In this document: positions 17,822 through 26,982 of the stretch, in pieces | Position numbering within the stretch: the first letter of the stretch is position 1 | Layout: the number at the start of each line of letters is the position of its first letter | Origin: Flavobacterium tistrianum | Lineage (GTDB): Bacteria > Bacteroidota > Bacteroidia > Flavobacteriales > Flavobacteriaceae | Assembly: GCF_003254545.1 (NCBI RefSeq) | Contig: NZ_QJRH01000073.1 | Coordinates: forward strand, 496,001 to 560,000 | DNA length: 64,000 bases | Direction: 5' to 3' | The notes under the pieces: generated by a model | What the model saw: the letters and a program-made list of their open reading frames with translations, nothing else | What the model was told of the DNA's origin: nothing | Database searches by the model: none | Made by a program: the position numbers and the translations under genes

Positions 17822-17829
17822 CAAATATA
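17822..17829 (-). promoter_or_regulatory. Possible -7 box for the AraC-family gene
   Basis: TATATTTG on the minus strand fits TAnnTTTG and would give a leader of about 25 bases. The -33 position falls in the adjoining repeat and has no TTG. Confidence 0.35.
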
Positions 17830-17837
17830 CCGTTTTT

Positions 17838-18027
17838 TTAGTCTTCAGTATTCAGTCGCAGTCTCAGTGTTCAGTCTCAGTCGCAGTATTCAGTCTCAGT
17901 TAGCTTTAGAGTTGAGAAGCTTTGTCAAAGTTTTAAACTTTGACAAAGCTAGATTTTCTTAACATAAATACTGAATACTGCGACTGCGACTGAACACTGC
18001 GACTGCATACTGAGACTGAATACTAAA
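17838..18027. repeat. Large inverted repeat made of CAGTCTCAGT / CAGTCGCAGT words
   Basis: The left part (17838-17905) repeats variants of CAGTCTCAGT, CAGTCGCAGT and CAGTATTCAGT. The right part (17965-18027) repeats their complements (ACTGCGACTG, ACTGAATACTG). A second palindrome at 17918-17950, AGCTTTGTCAAAGTTT and its complement around one base, sits in the loop. The element separates the divergent AraC and TauE genes. Confidence 0.8.
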
Positions 18028-18101
18028 ACATTTTTAAGGTATATTTAAGTTCATGAACAAATATGTATTCGTAAATTAGCAAATACAAAAACATATCCTA
18101 A

Positions 18102-18938
18102 ATGACAATAATTACCTTTACGCTTATAATGATTCTGGGGGCTTTTTTAGCAGGTTTTATCGGTTCATTATCAGGCTTAGGAGGCGGTATCATTATTATT
18201 CCGCTTCTTACGATTATTCTCGGTGTCGATATTCATTATGCCATTGGAGCTGCTTTGGTCTCCGTTATCGCCACTTCTTCAGGTTCGGCCGCTGCTTATG
18301 TAAAAGAAGGAATTACTAATATGAGAATGGGGATTTTTCTCGAAATCGCCACTACTATCGGAGCAGTTTGCGGAGCATTGCTTTCTACTATTGCTCCTAC
18401 TTCTTTTATTGCCGTTTTATTCGGTTTGACGCTGATTTTCTCTGCAATTAATTCGCTTCGAAAAAAAGAAGAACACATTGTTTTAGAATCTAGTCCCCTG
18501 GCTAAAAAACTTAAATTAGACGGAACTTACCCTTCTCACGATGGTGAAGTCATAAAATACGGAACTAAAAATGTACTTGGCGGTTTTAGTATGATGGGAG
18601 TTGCCGGAATGATGTCTGGCCTTCTCGGAATTGGTTCTGGCGCTTTTAAAGTAATTGCAATGGACAATATTATGCGTGTTCCTTTTAAAGTTTCAACTAC
18701 AACCAGTAATTTTATGATGGGCGTTACAGCAATGGCAAGTTCTGTAATTTATATTCAAAAAGGATATATTGAGCCAGGAATCTGTATGCCGGTTGTAATT
18801 GGAGTTTTGTTTGGAGCTATGGCTGGAGCCAAAATCTTAGTGCGAACAAACCCAAAAAAATTGAGAATATTTTTTGCCTGCCTGATTTTTGTTTTGGCAA
18901 TAAACATGATTTATAACGGACTAAATGGAAAAATCTAA
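18102..18938 (+). CDS. TauE/SafE-family sulfite/anion exporter
   Basis: The protein has 278 residues with about eight membrane helices in two similar halves. Each half begins with a glycine-rich motif: GFIGSLSGLGGGIIIIPLL near the start and GMMSGLLGIGSGAFKVIAM in the middle, as in the TauE/SafE (DUF81) family. These transporters export sulfite, sulfoacetate or similar organic anions. The DUF1634 gene overlaps its end by 14 bases, a frequent partner arrangement, so the two probably form one membrane complex. The exported substrate is not clear from sequence. Confidence 0.9.
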   Translation: MTIITFTLIMILGAFLAGFIGSLSGLGGGIIIIPLLTIILGVDIHYAIGAALVSVIATSSGSAAAYVKEGITNMRMGIFLEIATTIGAVCGALLSTIAPTSFIAVLFGLTLIFSAINSLRKKEEHIVLESSPLAKKLKLDGTYPSHDGEVIKYGTKNVLGGFSMMGVAGMMSGLLGIGSGAFKVIAMDNIMRVPFKVSTTTSNFMMGVTAMASSVIYIQKGYIEPGICMPVVIGVLFGAMAGAKILVRTNPKKLRIFFACLIFVLAINMIYNGLNGKI

Positions 18939-19332
18939 TATGGTACAGGAAGAAAAATTTGGAGAAAAAGATTTTCAGACAATCATAGGAAACCTACTTC
19001 GTTACGGAGTTTGGATTTCGTTATCAGTAGCTTTTATTGGCGGAATTGTCTATTTAATTCATAACGGAAGCCAGATCGAAGATTATTCTGTTTTTAAAGA
19101 AAACGATCGAAATATATTTGAAGTAATTGCCGCTGTTTACAACGGTGCAATTCAAGGAAACGGTGAATCATTGATATTTGCAGGAATTATTTTCTTATTT
19201 ATGACACCTGTTTTGCGTGTATTGCTTTCGTTGTTTTCGTTTTTATTGGAAAAAGATTATTTATATGTCGGCATTACATTGATTGTAATCATGATTATCA
19301 TTATTAGTATATCATTTGGTTTCTCACATTAA
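18925..19332 (+). CDS. DUF1634 membrane protein, partner of the TauE exporter
   Basis: The protein has 135 residues and three membrane segments (LLRYGVWISLSVAFIGGIVYLI, SLIFAGIIFLFMTPVLRVLLS, LYVGITLIVIMIIIISISF), the DUF1634 pattern. It starts inside the last codons of the TauE gene, 14 bases before that stop, which indicates translational coupling. DUF1634 proteins are found beside TauE-type permeases and are presumed accessory subunits. Their biochemical role is not known. Confidence 0.88.
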   Translation: MEKSNMVQEEKFGEKDFQTIIGNLLRYGVWISLSVAFIGGIVYLIHNGSQIEDYSVFKENDRNIFEVIAAVYNGAIQGNGESLIFAGIIFLFMTPVLRVLLSLFSFLLEKDYLYVGITLIVIMIIIISISFGFSH

Positions 19333-19335
19333 TTG

Positions 19336-19496
19336 GCTGTAAGCCAAGAGCTTTAAGCTATACGCTCCAAAAATGCCTAAAGCTTAAAGCCTATTGCCTA
19401 AAGCAAAAAAAATAATATCGCTCTAGGCTATAAGCCGTAAGCTTTAGGCTTTCTAAAATGCTTACAGCCTATAGCATAAAGCTTAAAGCTAAAAAA
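19336..19496. repeat. Intergenic element of GCTTTAAGC / GGCTATAAGC words
   Basis: The whole gap between DUF1634 and the next gene consists of variants of GCTTTAAGC, GGCTATAAGCC and CCTAAAGC in both orientations, with several self-complementary stretches. It ends two bases before the ATG at 19499 and must form part of that gene's leader. Confidence 0.75.
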
Positions 19497-19498
19497 TT

Positions 19499-20521
19499 AT
19501 GGAAATAGGAATAGATAGTTTTGCTTCGGCAATGTACGGCGATAACAACACTCTGAGCAGTGTTGATGCCATGGAACAGCTTTTGCAAAGAATTGAATTT
19601 GCAGATCAGGCTGGTCTTGATGTTTTCGGAATTGGAGAACATCATAAAAAAGAGTTTTTAGATTCTGCTACGGCTGTTATTTTGAGTGCCGCGGCGGCAA
19701 GGACAAAAAACATCCGACTGACAAGTGCTGTAACTGTTTTAAGCGCTGCAGATCCTGTGAGGGTTTATCAGAGTTTTGCAACTTTAGATTTAATTTCGAA
19801 AGGAAGAACTGAAATTGTTGTCGGTCGCGGTTCTGCCATTGAAGCTTATCCCCTTTTTGGATATGATTTGAGGGATTATGATGCTCTTTTTAAAGAAAAA
19901 CTCGAACTGCTTCTTCAAATTAGAGATAATGAATTTGTTTCTTGGGAAGGAAAATTTCGTCCTGCTTTAAATAACTTACCAGTTTACCCAAGAGCTTTAC
20001 AAGAGAAATTACCTATTTGGCTTGGTGTTGGCGGAACTCCGGAATCTTTTATCAGAGCGGGTTCGTTGGGACTTCCGTTAATGGTTGCTGTTATTGGCGG
20101 ACAAACACATCGTTTTAAACCTTTAGTTGATTTGTATAGAGAAGCAGGAAAAGCTGCGGGTTTTAAACCTAACGAATTAAAAGTTGGTTTGCATTCACCC
20201 GGATATGTAGGAGCATCAACAGAAAAAGCAATCGAAGAATATTATCCTGGTTACGCTGAATTATGGACTAAATTAGGATACGAAAGAGGTTGGCCTCCTG
20301 TAACAAAAGGCAAATTTGACGGTTTAATTGATGATTTAGGTGTTCTCATTGTTGGAGGTCCAGAAAGAGCTGCAGAAAAAATCCTTAGACATAGCGAAGC
20401 GCTTGGCGGCGTAGATCGTTTTACATTTCAAATGGATAATGCTGGATTGACACACAAACAGTTAATGAATGCTATTGAATTGATTGGAACAAAACTGATT
20501 CCGTTGATTAAGAAAGGATAG
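19499..20521 (+). CDS. LLM-class flavin-dependent oxidoreductase (luciferase-like)
   Basis: The protein has 340 residues and a bacterial luciferase-like TIM barrel. Recognisable parts are LDVFGIGEHHKKEFL (strand 2 with the GEHH motif), NIRLTSAVTVLSAADPVRVYQSFATLDLISKGR and LPIWLGVGGTPESF. These enzymes use reduced FMN to oxidise or reduce small molecules. In the MsnO8/YhbW-type subgroup the true substrate is mostly unknown. The gene is separate from the upstream exporter pair and its leader is entirely repeat sequence. Confidence 0.9.
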   Translation: MEIGIDSFASAMYGDNNTLSSVDAMEQLLQRIEFADQAGLDVFGIGEHHKKEFLDSATAVILSAAAARTKNIRLTSAVTVLSAADPVRVYQSFATLDLISKGRTEIVVGRGSAIEAYPLFGYDLRDYDALFKEKLELLLQIRDNEFVSWEGKFRPALNNLPVYPRALQEKLPIWLGVGGTPESFIRAGSLGLPLMVAVIGGQTHRFKPLVDLYREAGKAAGFKPNELKVGLHSPGYVGASTEKAIEEYYPGYAELWTKLGYERGWPPVTKGKFDGLIDDLGVLIVGGPERAAEKILRHSEALGGVDRFTFQMDNAGLTHKQLMNAIELIGTKLIPLIKKG

Positions 20522-20532
20522 TTTTTTGCCAC

Positions 20533-20550
20533 TCCCGATAGCTAACGGGA
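20533..20550. repeat. 18-bp palindrome, TCCCGATAGCTATCGGGA family
   Basis: TCCCGATAGCTAACGGGA interrupts a sequence (TTTTTTGCCAC ... ACAGATTAAAAGGATT) that occurs uninterrupted, with minor differences, at about 34312-34340. The bases AC flank it on both sides, as if duplicated on insertion. Confidence 0.65.
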
Positions 20551-20773
20551 TACACAGATTAAAAGGATTTTTTTTTAAAATTGAATAGCGTCCAGCTTTA
20601 GTTGGATGAAAACATAAAACAAAAATTAAAGGCTTTAGCCAAACATTACTAGTTTGGCTAAAGCCTTTTGACTTTTAAAATTACAAACCTCCAGTTAAAA
20701 CTGGAGGCAATTCATAAAAATATAGATTTTCAAGCCTTTGTTCCTTTGAGCCTTAGCACCTCAGAACCTTTAT

Positions 20774-23212
20774 TTAGAATTTATAAGTAACACCAACTCT
20801 AAAATTTCTTGGAGCTTCAGCCTGCCAGTAATAAGCATTTAACCAACTGTAGTATGAACCGCTATATAAATATTTATCTAAGATATTGAATACGTTTGCA
20901 GTAACTTTGATTTTACCAGTTTCATAAGATAAACCTCCATCCAATTTAAAGTAAGAAGGCAATTTTTGAAGACCTTCGCTCCAAGTATCTGTCTGGCGTC
21001 CGTCAAGGAAAGTTCCTCCAATAGAAGCACCAAAACCTTTTAATTTTCCATGCTGCAATGTGTAATTTAACCATGCATTTGCTGTATGTTTAGCATAACC
21101 TGGAACAACGTCTCCTACATTAATACCATTAGCTGCAGAAACAGCTGGATCAACTTTAGTTACAGTTGACTCTGTAAATGCGTAATTTGCAATAAGATTT
21201 AGACCATCAAAGATTTTTCCTCTAACATCAAATTCAACACCGCGAGCTCTTTTTTCACCCAAAACAATTTTATACTGTTCATTTGGCTGATTACTAGGAT
21301 CTGCTGTTAACTCATTCTTCTTTAAGATGTTGTAAACAGATAAACTTGTATTCCAAGAACCGTCAAACCAATCTTTTTTAAGTCCAAATTCTAAATTATT
21401 TCCTGTAAGAGGTTTTACATCGCCACTTCTTACTACACCCGATTGAGGTGTAAAAGCTTGATCATATAACCCGTAAACTGCAAAATCATCAGTAATAGAA
21501 TAACTTAAACCAGCACGAGGCGTAATATGACTATCCTCAATTGGTTCTGCCTCATAGCTGCTAGTTTGGCTAATCCAAGTATATCTTGCAGCAAGAGTCA
21601 ATCTTAATTTATTTTCTAAAAAGCCAAGCTCATCTTGAACATAACCAGCTGCATACTTCGAACCGTAAAGTCCACCTGCTCTCTGGCTTAGAGGCGTTTT
21701 ATGGTCAAACAGAGGCAAACCATTTGATGGCGTACCATAATTTGGATTATACACATTAAACGGATTATCAACCGTATCTAAATCATGCGATTGTCCCCAA
21801 TCTGCCATATAATCTTTGCTTCCTAAATCTACTCCACCCAACACTTTATGAGAAACACTTCCTGTACTGAATTTTCCATTTACAAAAATCTGTCCTAAAT
21901 ACATATTACTTTCGGCATCCCAAATACCAACATTTCTGATAATCTCACCAGCAGCAAGATTTCCTTCAGGAACACCATCAAAATTTCTATCAACTGGTCC
22001 AGGACCAACAACACCTGGCCAAGAGCTGTATCCTTGCTGAAGGTATTTAAAATAAGACGTTTGTGCTGTAAGTTTCCAATTTTCGTCAAACTTATGTTCG
22101 AATTGCAAATAACCACTATGATCTTGAATGTTTGTATCTGGCAATCCTGGCTGTGTCATTGTAAAATTGCGAGGTAAAGTTGCATAACCTCCTGATTGTG
22201 GTCCAAAAACATAGTAAGAACCTACTTCAGTCATATTTGCATATTGAAAGTTGTATTCAAATGTCAATTTTGTTTTATCATCAATCTGATATGAAATTAC
22301 GGGTGCAATTACGTAACGGTCGTTATGCTCAAACGGACGGAATGAACCTTTCTTTTGTGCAGCTCCGTTGAATCTGTATAATAATTTTCCTTTTTTATCT
22401 AATTTCCCGTCAAGATCAAGACTTACTCTGTAAAAATCGTAGCTTCCGCCAAGTACACTTACCTCACCTTTTGTAACTCCCGTTGGCTTTTTGGTCACCA
22501 CATTATACAATCCGCTTGGGTCACCGCTAGAAAGCATAAACCCAGCTGGTCCTTTTACAAACTCGATATGATCTACAAAACTCATATCTTCTGTTAATGG
22601 CCCCCAGAAAGAAGAAACCACGTTAAATCCGTTTCTAAAAGCTTGAATTTGAGAACCTCTCATAGTAATATTCGTATACAAATCTCCCCAGTGTTCCAAA
22701 CGTACAGCACCACTTACGTTACGGATTACACCGTCGCTCATACTTGTAATCTGCTGGTCTTTTAAAGTCTGACTACTTACAATTTGTATATTTTGAGGAA
22801 TTTCTAAAACTGGAGTCTGAAGGCGCAATGACAATGAAGGTTTATCTTGCTTGTATTTATTCTTTTTAATTACCACTTCATCAAGATCTTCCTGGCTTTC
22901 TGAAAGAGAAAAATTCTTAGTCGTAGTTTGTTTAGAATTTACTACAATTTTATCTTCAATAGGCTGAATTCCTACTCCATTTAATACGATAGTGTACGTT
23001 CCTGGTTTTACATTTTTAATTTCATAATGTCCTGAAACCGTTGTAATATCTGAATATTTAGTTCCTCTTAAAGCCACAGCAATATTTTCTGCTGGTTTAT
23101 TTCCACTCAAAGAAACTTTTCCGTTTACAGTTCCAAGCTGTTGCGCCATCATATTTAATGAGCTCAAAAGCAGCACAAAAAAATAAACTCTGGCATTCAT
23201 AATTATTTTCAT
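20774..23212 (-). CDS. TonB-dependent siderophore receptor
   Basis: This 812-residue outer-membrane receptor has a signal peptide (cleavage after NMMAQ), a carboxypeptidase-regulatory-like domain (about 27-105) and a siderophore-receptor plug. The plug reads EIPQNIQIVSSQTLKDQQI, NITMRGSQIQAFRNGF and HIEFVKGPAGFMLSSGDPSG, and the barrel ends in the aromatic FRVGVTYKF. The SxxGDPSGLYNVVTKKP motif is the usual one in ferric hydroxamate or catecholate receptors. A possible Fur-like site lies before the promoter, in line with iron control. The in-frame ATG at 23200 may be the true start, since MNARVYFFVLLL begins the signal peptide. Confidence 0.92.
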   Translation of the reverse strand: MKIIMNARVYFFVLLLSSLNMMAQQLGTVNGKVSLSGNKPAENIAVALRGTKYSDITTVSGHYEIKNVKPGTYTIVLNGVGIQPIEDKIVVNSKQTTTKNFSLSESQEDLDEVVIKKNKYKQDKPSLSLRLQTPVLEIPQNIQIVSSQTLKDQQITSMSDGVIRNVSGAVRLEHWGDLYTNITMRGSQIQAFRNGFNVVSSFWGPLTEDMSFVDHIEFVKGPAGFMLSSGDPSGLYNVVTKKPTGVTKGEVSVLGGSYDFYRVSLDLDGKLDKKGKLLYRFNGAAQKKGSFRPFEHNDRYVIAPVISYQIDDKTKLTFEYNFQYANMTEVGSYYVFGPQSGGYATLPRNFTMTQPGLPDTNIQDHSGYLQFEHKFDENWKLTAQTSYFKYLQQGYSSWPGVVGPGPVDRNFDGVPEGNLAAGEIIRNVGIWDAESNMYLGQIFVNGKFSTGSVSHKVLGGVDLGSKDYMADWGQSHDLDTVDNPFNVYNPNYGTPSNGLPLFDHKTPLSQRAGGLYGSKYAAGYVQDELGFLENKLRLTLAARYTWISQTSSYEAEPIEDSHITPRAGLSYSITDDFAVYGLYDQAFTPQSGVVRSGDVKPLTGNNLEFGLKKDWFDGSWNTSLSVYNILKKNELTADPSNQPNEQYKIVLGEKRARGVEFDVRGKIFDGLNLIANYAFTESTVTKVDPAVSAANGINVGDVVPGYAKHTANAWLNYTLQHGKLKGFGASIGGTFLDGRQTDTWSEGLQKLPSYFKLDGGLSYETGKIKVTANVFNILDKYLYSGSYYSWLNAYYWQAEAPRNFRVGVTYKF

Positions 23213-23237
23213 TTGGTTTTGATTTTAAATTGAGCGA

Positions 23238-23269
23238 CAAAAGTATGTGCTAATCTCAACTTATCCAAA
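23238..23269 (-). promoter_or_regulatory. Promoter of the siderophore receptor gene
   Basis: On the minus strand TTTG at 23269-23266 is separated by 20 bases from TACTTTTG at 23245-23238. Transcription would start near 23231, giving a leader of 20-30 bases. Confidence 0.6.
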
Positions 23270-23270
23270 T

Positions 23271-23292
23271 TATTTTAATTCATTCTAAATAA
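23271..23292 (-). promoter_or_regulatory. Possible Fur-like operator
   Basis: TTTAGAATGAATTAAAAT directly upstream of the -33 box is an imperfect inverted repeat resembling Fur-type operators of AT-rich bacteria. One half site is degenerate, so this is only suggestive. Confidence 0.3.
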
Positions 23293-23448
23293 ATATATAG
23301 TTTTATGACAAACTCATCATTAAATTTGAAAATCATTGTTTCTAAGTTATTTCCTGATAATATTAATCTAGATTAAGTTTCAAACCGAAATCTATTTTTA
23401 TCTTTATACTTCTAAATTTAGAAAACTAAAAACAAATAACTTCCTGAT

Positions 23449-24726
23449 ATGAAATCAAATACAATAAGAAAAGTTGCCATTGTGGGCTATAACAGAATTC
23501 CCTTTGCAAGAGCTAATACAGCGTATTCTAATGTGGGAAACAAAGAAATGATGACCGCATCTCTCAATGGTCTTATTGATAAATACAATCTGAAAGGGAA
23601 ATTATTAGGTGAAGTTGCTGGAGGTGCTGTAATTAAACATACTTACGATAATAATCTAATTCGCGAATGCGTGATGCAAACAAGCCTAGATCCTGCAACA
23701 CCAGCGTGCGATTTGCAACAAGCTTGTGATACTGGAATTGAAAGCGCTATTTATATTGCCAATAAAATTGCCCTCGGACAGATAGATTCTGGAATCGCTG
23801 GCGGTGTAGATTCTATCAGCGATATACCAATTGCGGTGAGTGAAAAACTTCGAAAAATATTGCTAGATGCACGAAAAGCAAAATCATTGGGCGAAAAAAT
23901 TAAAACCTTTTTAAAACTTCGTCCGAAAGATTTATCTCCATTAGTTCCTCGAAACGAAGAATCGCAAACTGGACTTTCTATGGGCGGACATACTGAAATT
24001 ACTGCAAAATATTATAAAATTTCTCGCGAAGAGCAGGATGAATTTGCTTTAAAAAGTCATCTGAATATGGCAAAAGCATACGACGAAGGATTTTTTGATG
24101 ATATGATTACTCCTTTTAATGGCTTAGAAAAAGATAATAACCTAAGAAGAGACAGCACAATTGAAAAATTGGCGAAACTAAGTCCCGCTTTTGATAAAGC
24201 AAACGGAACTTTGACAGCAGGAAATTCAACGCCGCTAACAGACGGAGCTTCTTGTATTCTTTTAGCTAGCGAAGAATGGGCAAAAGAACAAGGACTTCCT
24301 ATCTTCGCGTATATTACTTTCGCGGAAATTGCTGCAATTGAATATGTTAAAAATCAACAGAATCTTCTGTTAGCACCTTTGTTTGCTGCTTCAAGAATGT
24401 TGGAGAAAGCAGAATTAAATCTGCAAGATTTTGACTATTATGAAATTCACGAAGCTTTTGCAGCTCAGACTTTAGCAACTTTAAAAATTTGGGAAAGTCC
24501 AGAACTAAGTGCTGAAATAGGTTTAAAGAAAACTTTAGGAGCAATTGACCGAAACAAACTAAATGTAAAAGGAAGCAGTTTAGCAGCCGCTCACCCATTT
24601 GCCGCAACTGGCGGAAGAATTATTGGCGTAATGGCAAAACTTCTTAACGAAAAAGGATCTGGAAAAGGCCTAATTTCAATCTGTGCCGCAGGCGGTCAAG
24701 GCGTAACAATGATAATCGAGAAATAA
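23449..24726 (+). CDS. Thiolase (acetyl-CoA C-acyltransferase, FadI-like)
   Basis: The protein has 425 residues of the thiolase family. Its nucleophile is Cys93 in LQQACDTGIESA. The middle motif reads YYEIHEAFAAQ, the histidine lies in AAHPFAATGGR and the second cysteine in ISICAAGGQG. The length and the plain Cys-His-Cys set fit the FadI type, which cleaves 3-ketoacyl-CoA in fatty acid oxidation. No beta-subunit partner (hydratase/dehydrogenase) is adjacent, so it could also act in the synthetic acetoacetyl-CoA direction. It is transcribed alone and ends at a strong terminator. Confidence 0.9.
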   Translation: MKSNTIRKVAIVGYNRIPFARANTAYSNVGNKEMMTASLNGLIDKYNLKGKLLGEVAGGAVIKHTYDNNLIRECVMQTSLDPATPACDLQQACDTGIESAIYIANKIALGQIDSGIAGGVDSISDIPIAVSEKLRKILLDARKAKSLGEKIKTFLKLRPKDLSPLVPRNEESQTGLSMGGHTEITAKYYKISREEQDEFALKSHLNMAKAYDEGFFDDMITPFNGLEKDNNLRRDSTIEKLAKLSPAFDKANGTLTAGNSTPLTDGASCILLASEEWAKEQGLPIFAYITFAEIAAIEYVKNQQNLLLAPLFAASRMLEKAELNLQDFDYYEIHEAFAAQTLATLKIWESPELSAEIGLKKTLGAIDRNKLNVKGSSLAAAHPFAATGGRIIGVMAKLLNEKGSGKGLISICAAGGQGVTMIIEK

Positions 24727-24764
24727 TCCTTTATATTTTTCAAAGCATTTCAATTTAAAAATAT

Positions 24765-24819
24765 AAATCTGCTAAATCTGCGGGAGTAAATTTTGATCGC
24801 AGATTTAGCAGATTTTTTT
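24765..24819 (+). terminator. Long intrinsic terminator built of AATCTGC words
   Basis: An 18-base arm (AAATCTGCTAAATCTGCG) pairs fully with its complement at 24798-24815, with a 15-base loop and a run of T behind. The arms use the AATCTGC word that recurs at 37097-37180 and 57175-57275. Confidence 0.85.
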
Positions 24820-24983
24820 ATACTTATTAATTAAAACTGGTTTTAACTGCAAACAAATAAAATATACTTAAAGTTCATTTTTAGATTAAATAAATTCATA
24901 CAAAAACAACTAAATATCAATATTTTATCCTATATTTAGTTTTCTATTAAGCTTTTGTATGAATTCATTTTAAACCACTAAAA

Positions 24984-26894
24984 ATGATGGAATCAAAAAT
25001 ACCCGAAGGTCCTCTTGAAGATAAATGGAGTCTTTACAAGTCTAAAGCCAAACTGGTCAATCCTGCCAACCGAAAAAAACTAAATATTATAGTAGTCGGG
25101 ACAGGTCTTGCGGGCGCTTCATGTGCGGCTTCTCTAGCTGAACAAGGCTATAACATAAAATCTTTCTGTTTTCAGGATTCTCCAAGACGTGCGCATTCTG
25201 TTGCAGCTCAAGGCGGAGTAAACGCTGCTAAAAACTACAAAAATGATGGCGATAGCACGTATCGAATGTTTTATGACACTATAAAAGGTGGTGATTTTAG
25301 ATCTCGTGAAGCCAATGTTTATCGTTTAGCTGAATGTTCTGCACATCTTATAGACCACGCAGTTGCACAGGGTGTTCCATTCGCAAGAGAATATGCAGGT
25401 TATTTAAACAACAGATCTTTTGGAGGTGTTCAAGTTTCTCGAACTTTTTATGCGAGAGGCCAAACTGGACAGCAGCTTCTATTGGGAGCTTATCAAGCCT
25501 TAGAACGTCAGGCGTCTTTAGGAAAAGTTGATTTGTATACTCGTCACGAAATGCTTGAACTCGTTGTTATTGATGGCAAAGCCAAAGGAATAATTGCACG
25601 AAATCTTGAAACTGGCAAACTAGAACGCCACGCTGCTGATGCTGTAGTTTTGGCTTCTGGCGGTTACGGAAAAGTATATTATCTGTCTACTTTGGCCATG
25701 GGCTGTAACAGCTCGGCACTTTGGAGAGCACATAAAAAAGGCGCTTATATGGCTGGTGTAAGCTGGATTCAGTTTCATCCTACTTCACTTCCACAACATG
25801 GTGAAAACCAGTCAAAATTGACTTTAATGTCGGAATCGCTTCGAAATGACGGACGCATCTGGGTTCCGAAAAAAGCGGAAGATGATCGAAATGCAAATGC
25901 TATTCCCGAAGAAGAACGTGATTATTACTTAGAACGCCGTTATCCTTCATTTGGAAATCTCGCTCCAAGAGATATTTCGTCAAGAGCAGCAAAAGAAAGA
26001 ATTGATGCTGGACACGGCGTTGGGCCAATGAAAAATGCTATTTATCTCGATTTCTCGGATGCCATAAAAGCGCAAGGAAAAGATAAAATCGAAGCCAAAT
26101 ACAGTAATCTTTTTGCTATGTATGAAAAAATTACAGGCATAAACGCTTACAAAGAACCGATGCTCATCTCCCCTTCTGCACATTTCACTATGGGCGGACT
26201 TTGGGTTGATTATGAACTTATGACCACAATTCCTGGGCTATTTGCTTTAGGCGAAGCCAATTTTGCCGATCACGGTGCGAATCGTCTGGGGGCCAATTCA
26301 CTATTGCAAGCTTGTGTTGACGGCTATTTCATTGCGCCTTACACCATTCCGAATTATTTGGCAGGCGAATTGAATTTACCGAAATCTGAAATTTCGCATC
26401 CAGCATTTGAGGAAGCTGAAAAAACAGTAAGAAGACAATTGGATCGCTTTTTACATACCAATGGAACGCTTTCAGCAGATTATTTCCATAAAAAAATCGG
26501 ACGCCTTTTGTATGAAAAATGTGGTCTTTCGCGAAGCAGACAAAAACTAGAGGAAGCTTTAATCGAAATTCGCGAACTGAAAGCTTCATTTGAAAAAGAT
26601 CTCAGAATTACAGGCGACAATACTTTAAACAGCGAACTTGAAAAAGCAGGCCGAATTGCCGATTATATCGAATTAGCCGAATTAATGTGTTACGATGCCT
26701 TACAACGCGAAGAATCCTGCGGTGCACACTTTAGAGAAGAATATCAAACCGCCGACGGAGAAGCTGTTCGTAACGATGCTGAATTCTGTTATGTTTCGGC
26801 TTGGGAATGGAAAGGTTTAAATAACGAACCCGAACTCCACAAAGAACCTTTGTCATTTGAATCGGTAGAACTTGCAGTGAGAAGCTATAAATAA
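24984..26894 (+). CDS. sdhA: Succinate dehydrogenase / fumarate reductase flavoprotein subunit
   Basis: The protein has 636 residues. It has an FAD dinucleotide fold (IIVVGTGLAGASCAASLAEQG) and the flavin-linking His71 in RRAHSVAAQGG. Dicarboxylate-site residues lie in QFHPTSLP, SESLRNDGRIWVP, RDISSRAAKERID and SAHFTMGGLWVDYE. It oxidises succinate (or reduces fumarate), passing electrons to the iron-sulfur subunit encoded next. The usual Bacteroidota operon is cytochrome b, flavoprotein, iron-sulfur protein, but the 257 bases before this gene hold no cytochrome b gene. The enzyme may use a membrane subunit encoded elsewhere or be a second, soluble-type copy. Confidence 0.93.
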   Translation: MMESKIPEGPLEDKWSLYKSKAKLVNPANRKKLNIIVVGTGLAGASCAASLAEQGYNIKSFCFQDSPRRAHSVAAQGGVNAAKNYKNDGDSTYRMFYDTIKGGDFRSREANVYRLAECSAHLIDHAVAQGVPFAREYAGYLNNRSFGGVQVSRTFYARGQTGQQLLLGAYQALERQASLGKVDLYTRHEMLELVVIDGKAKGIIARNLETGKLERHAADAVVLASGGYGKVYYLSTLAMGCNSSALWRAHKKGAYMAGVSWIQFHPTSLPQHGENQSKLTLMSESLRNDGRIWVPKKAEDDRNANAIPEEERDYYLERRYPSFGNLAPRDISSRAAKERIDAGHGVGPMKNAIYLDFSDAIKAQGKDKIEAKYSNLFAMYEKITGINAYKEPMLISPSAHFTMGGLWVDYELMTTIPGLFALGEANFADHGANRLGANSLLQACVDGYFIAPYTIPNYLAGELNLPKSEISHPAFEEAEKTVRRQLDRFLHTNGTLSADYFHKKIGRLLYEKCGLSRSRQKLEEALIEIRELKASFEKDLRITGDNTLNSELEKAGRIADYIELAELMCYDALQREESCGAHFREEYQTADGEAVRNDAEFCYVSAWEWKGLNNEPELHKEPLSFESVELAVRSYK

Positions 26895-26980
26895 TGGTGA
26901 ATATTAATTGTGAATTGTTAATGGTAAATTATTAATTCACAATAAGCATTTATAATTAACAATTCATAATTAACAATTAT
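26895..26980. repeat. Inverted repeat of AATTGTTAA words between sdhA and sdhB
   Basis: TTAATTGTGAATTGTTAAT at the left pairs, with one mismatch, with the complement of ATTAACAATTCATAATTAA at the right. The element fills nearly all of the 88-base gap inside the operon and could affect message stability or the ratio of the two subunits. Confidence 0.7.
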
Positions 26981-26982
26981 CT

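Noticed and set aside
17838..18027. Possible CRISPR-like array
   Set aside because: The repeated words are only about 10 bases long, vary in sequence and are not separated by unique spacers of constant length. No cas gene is near.
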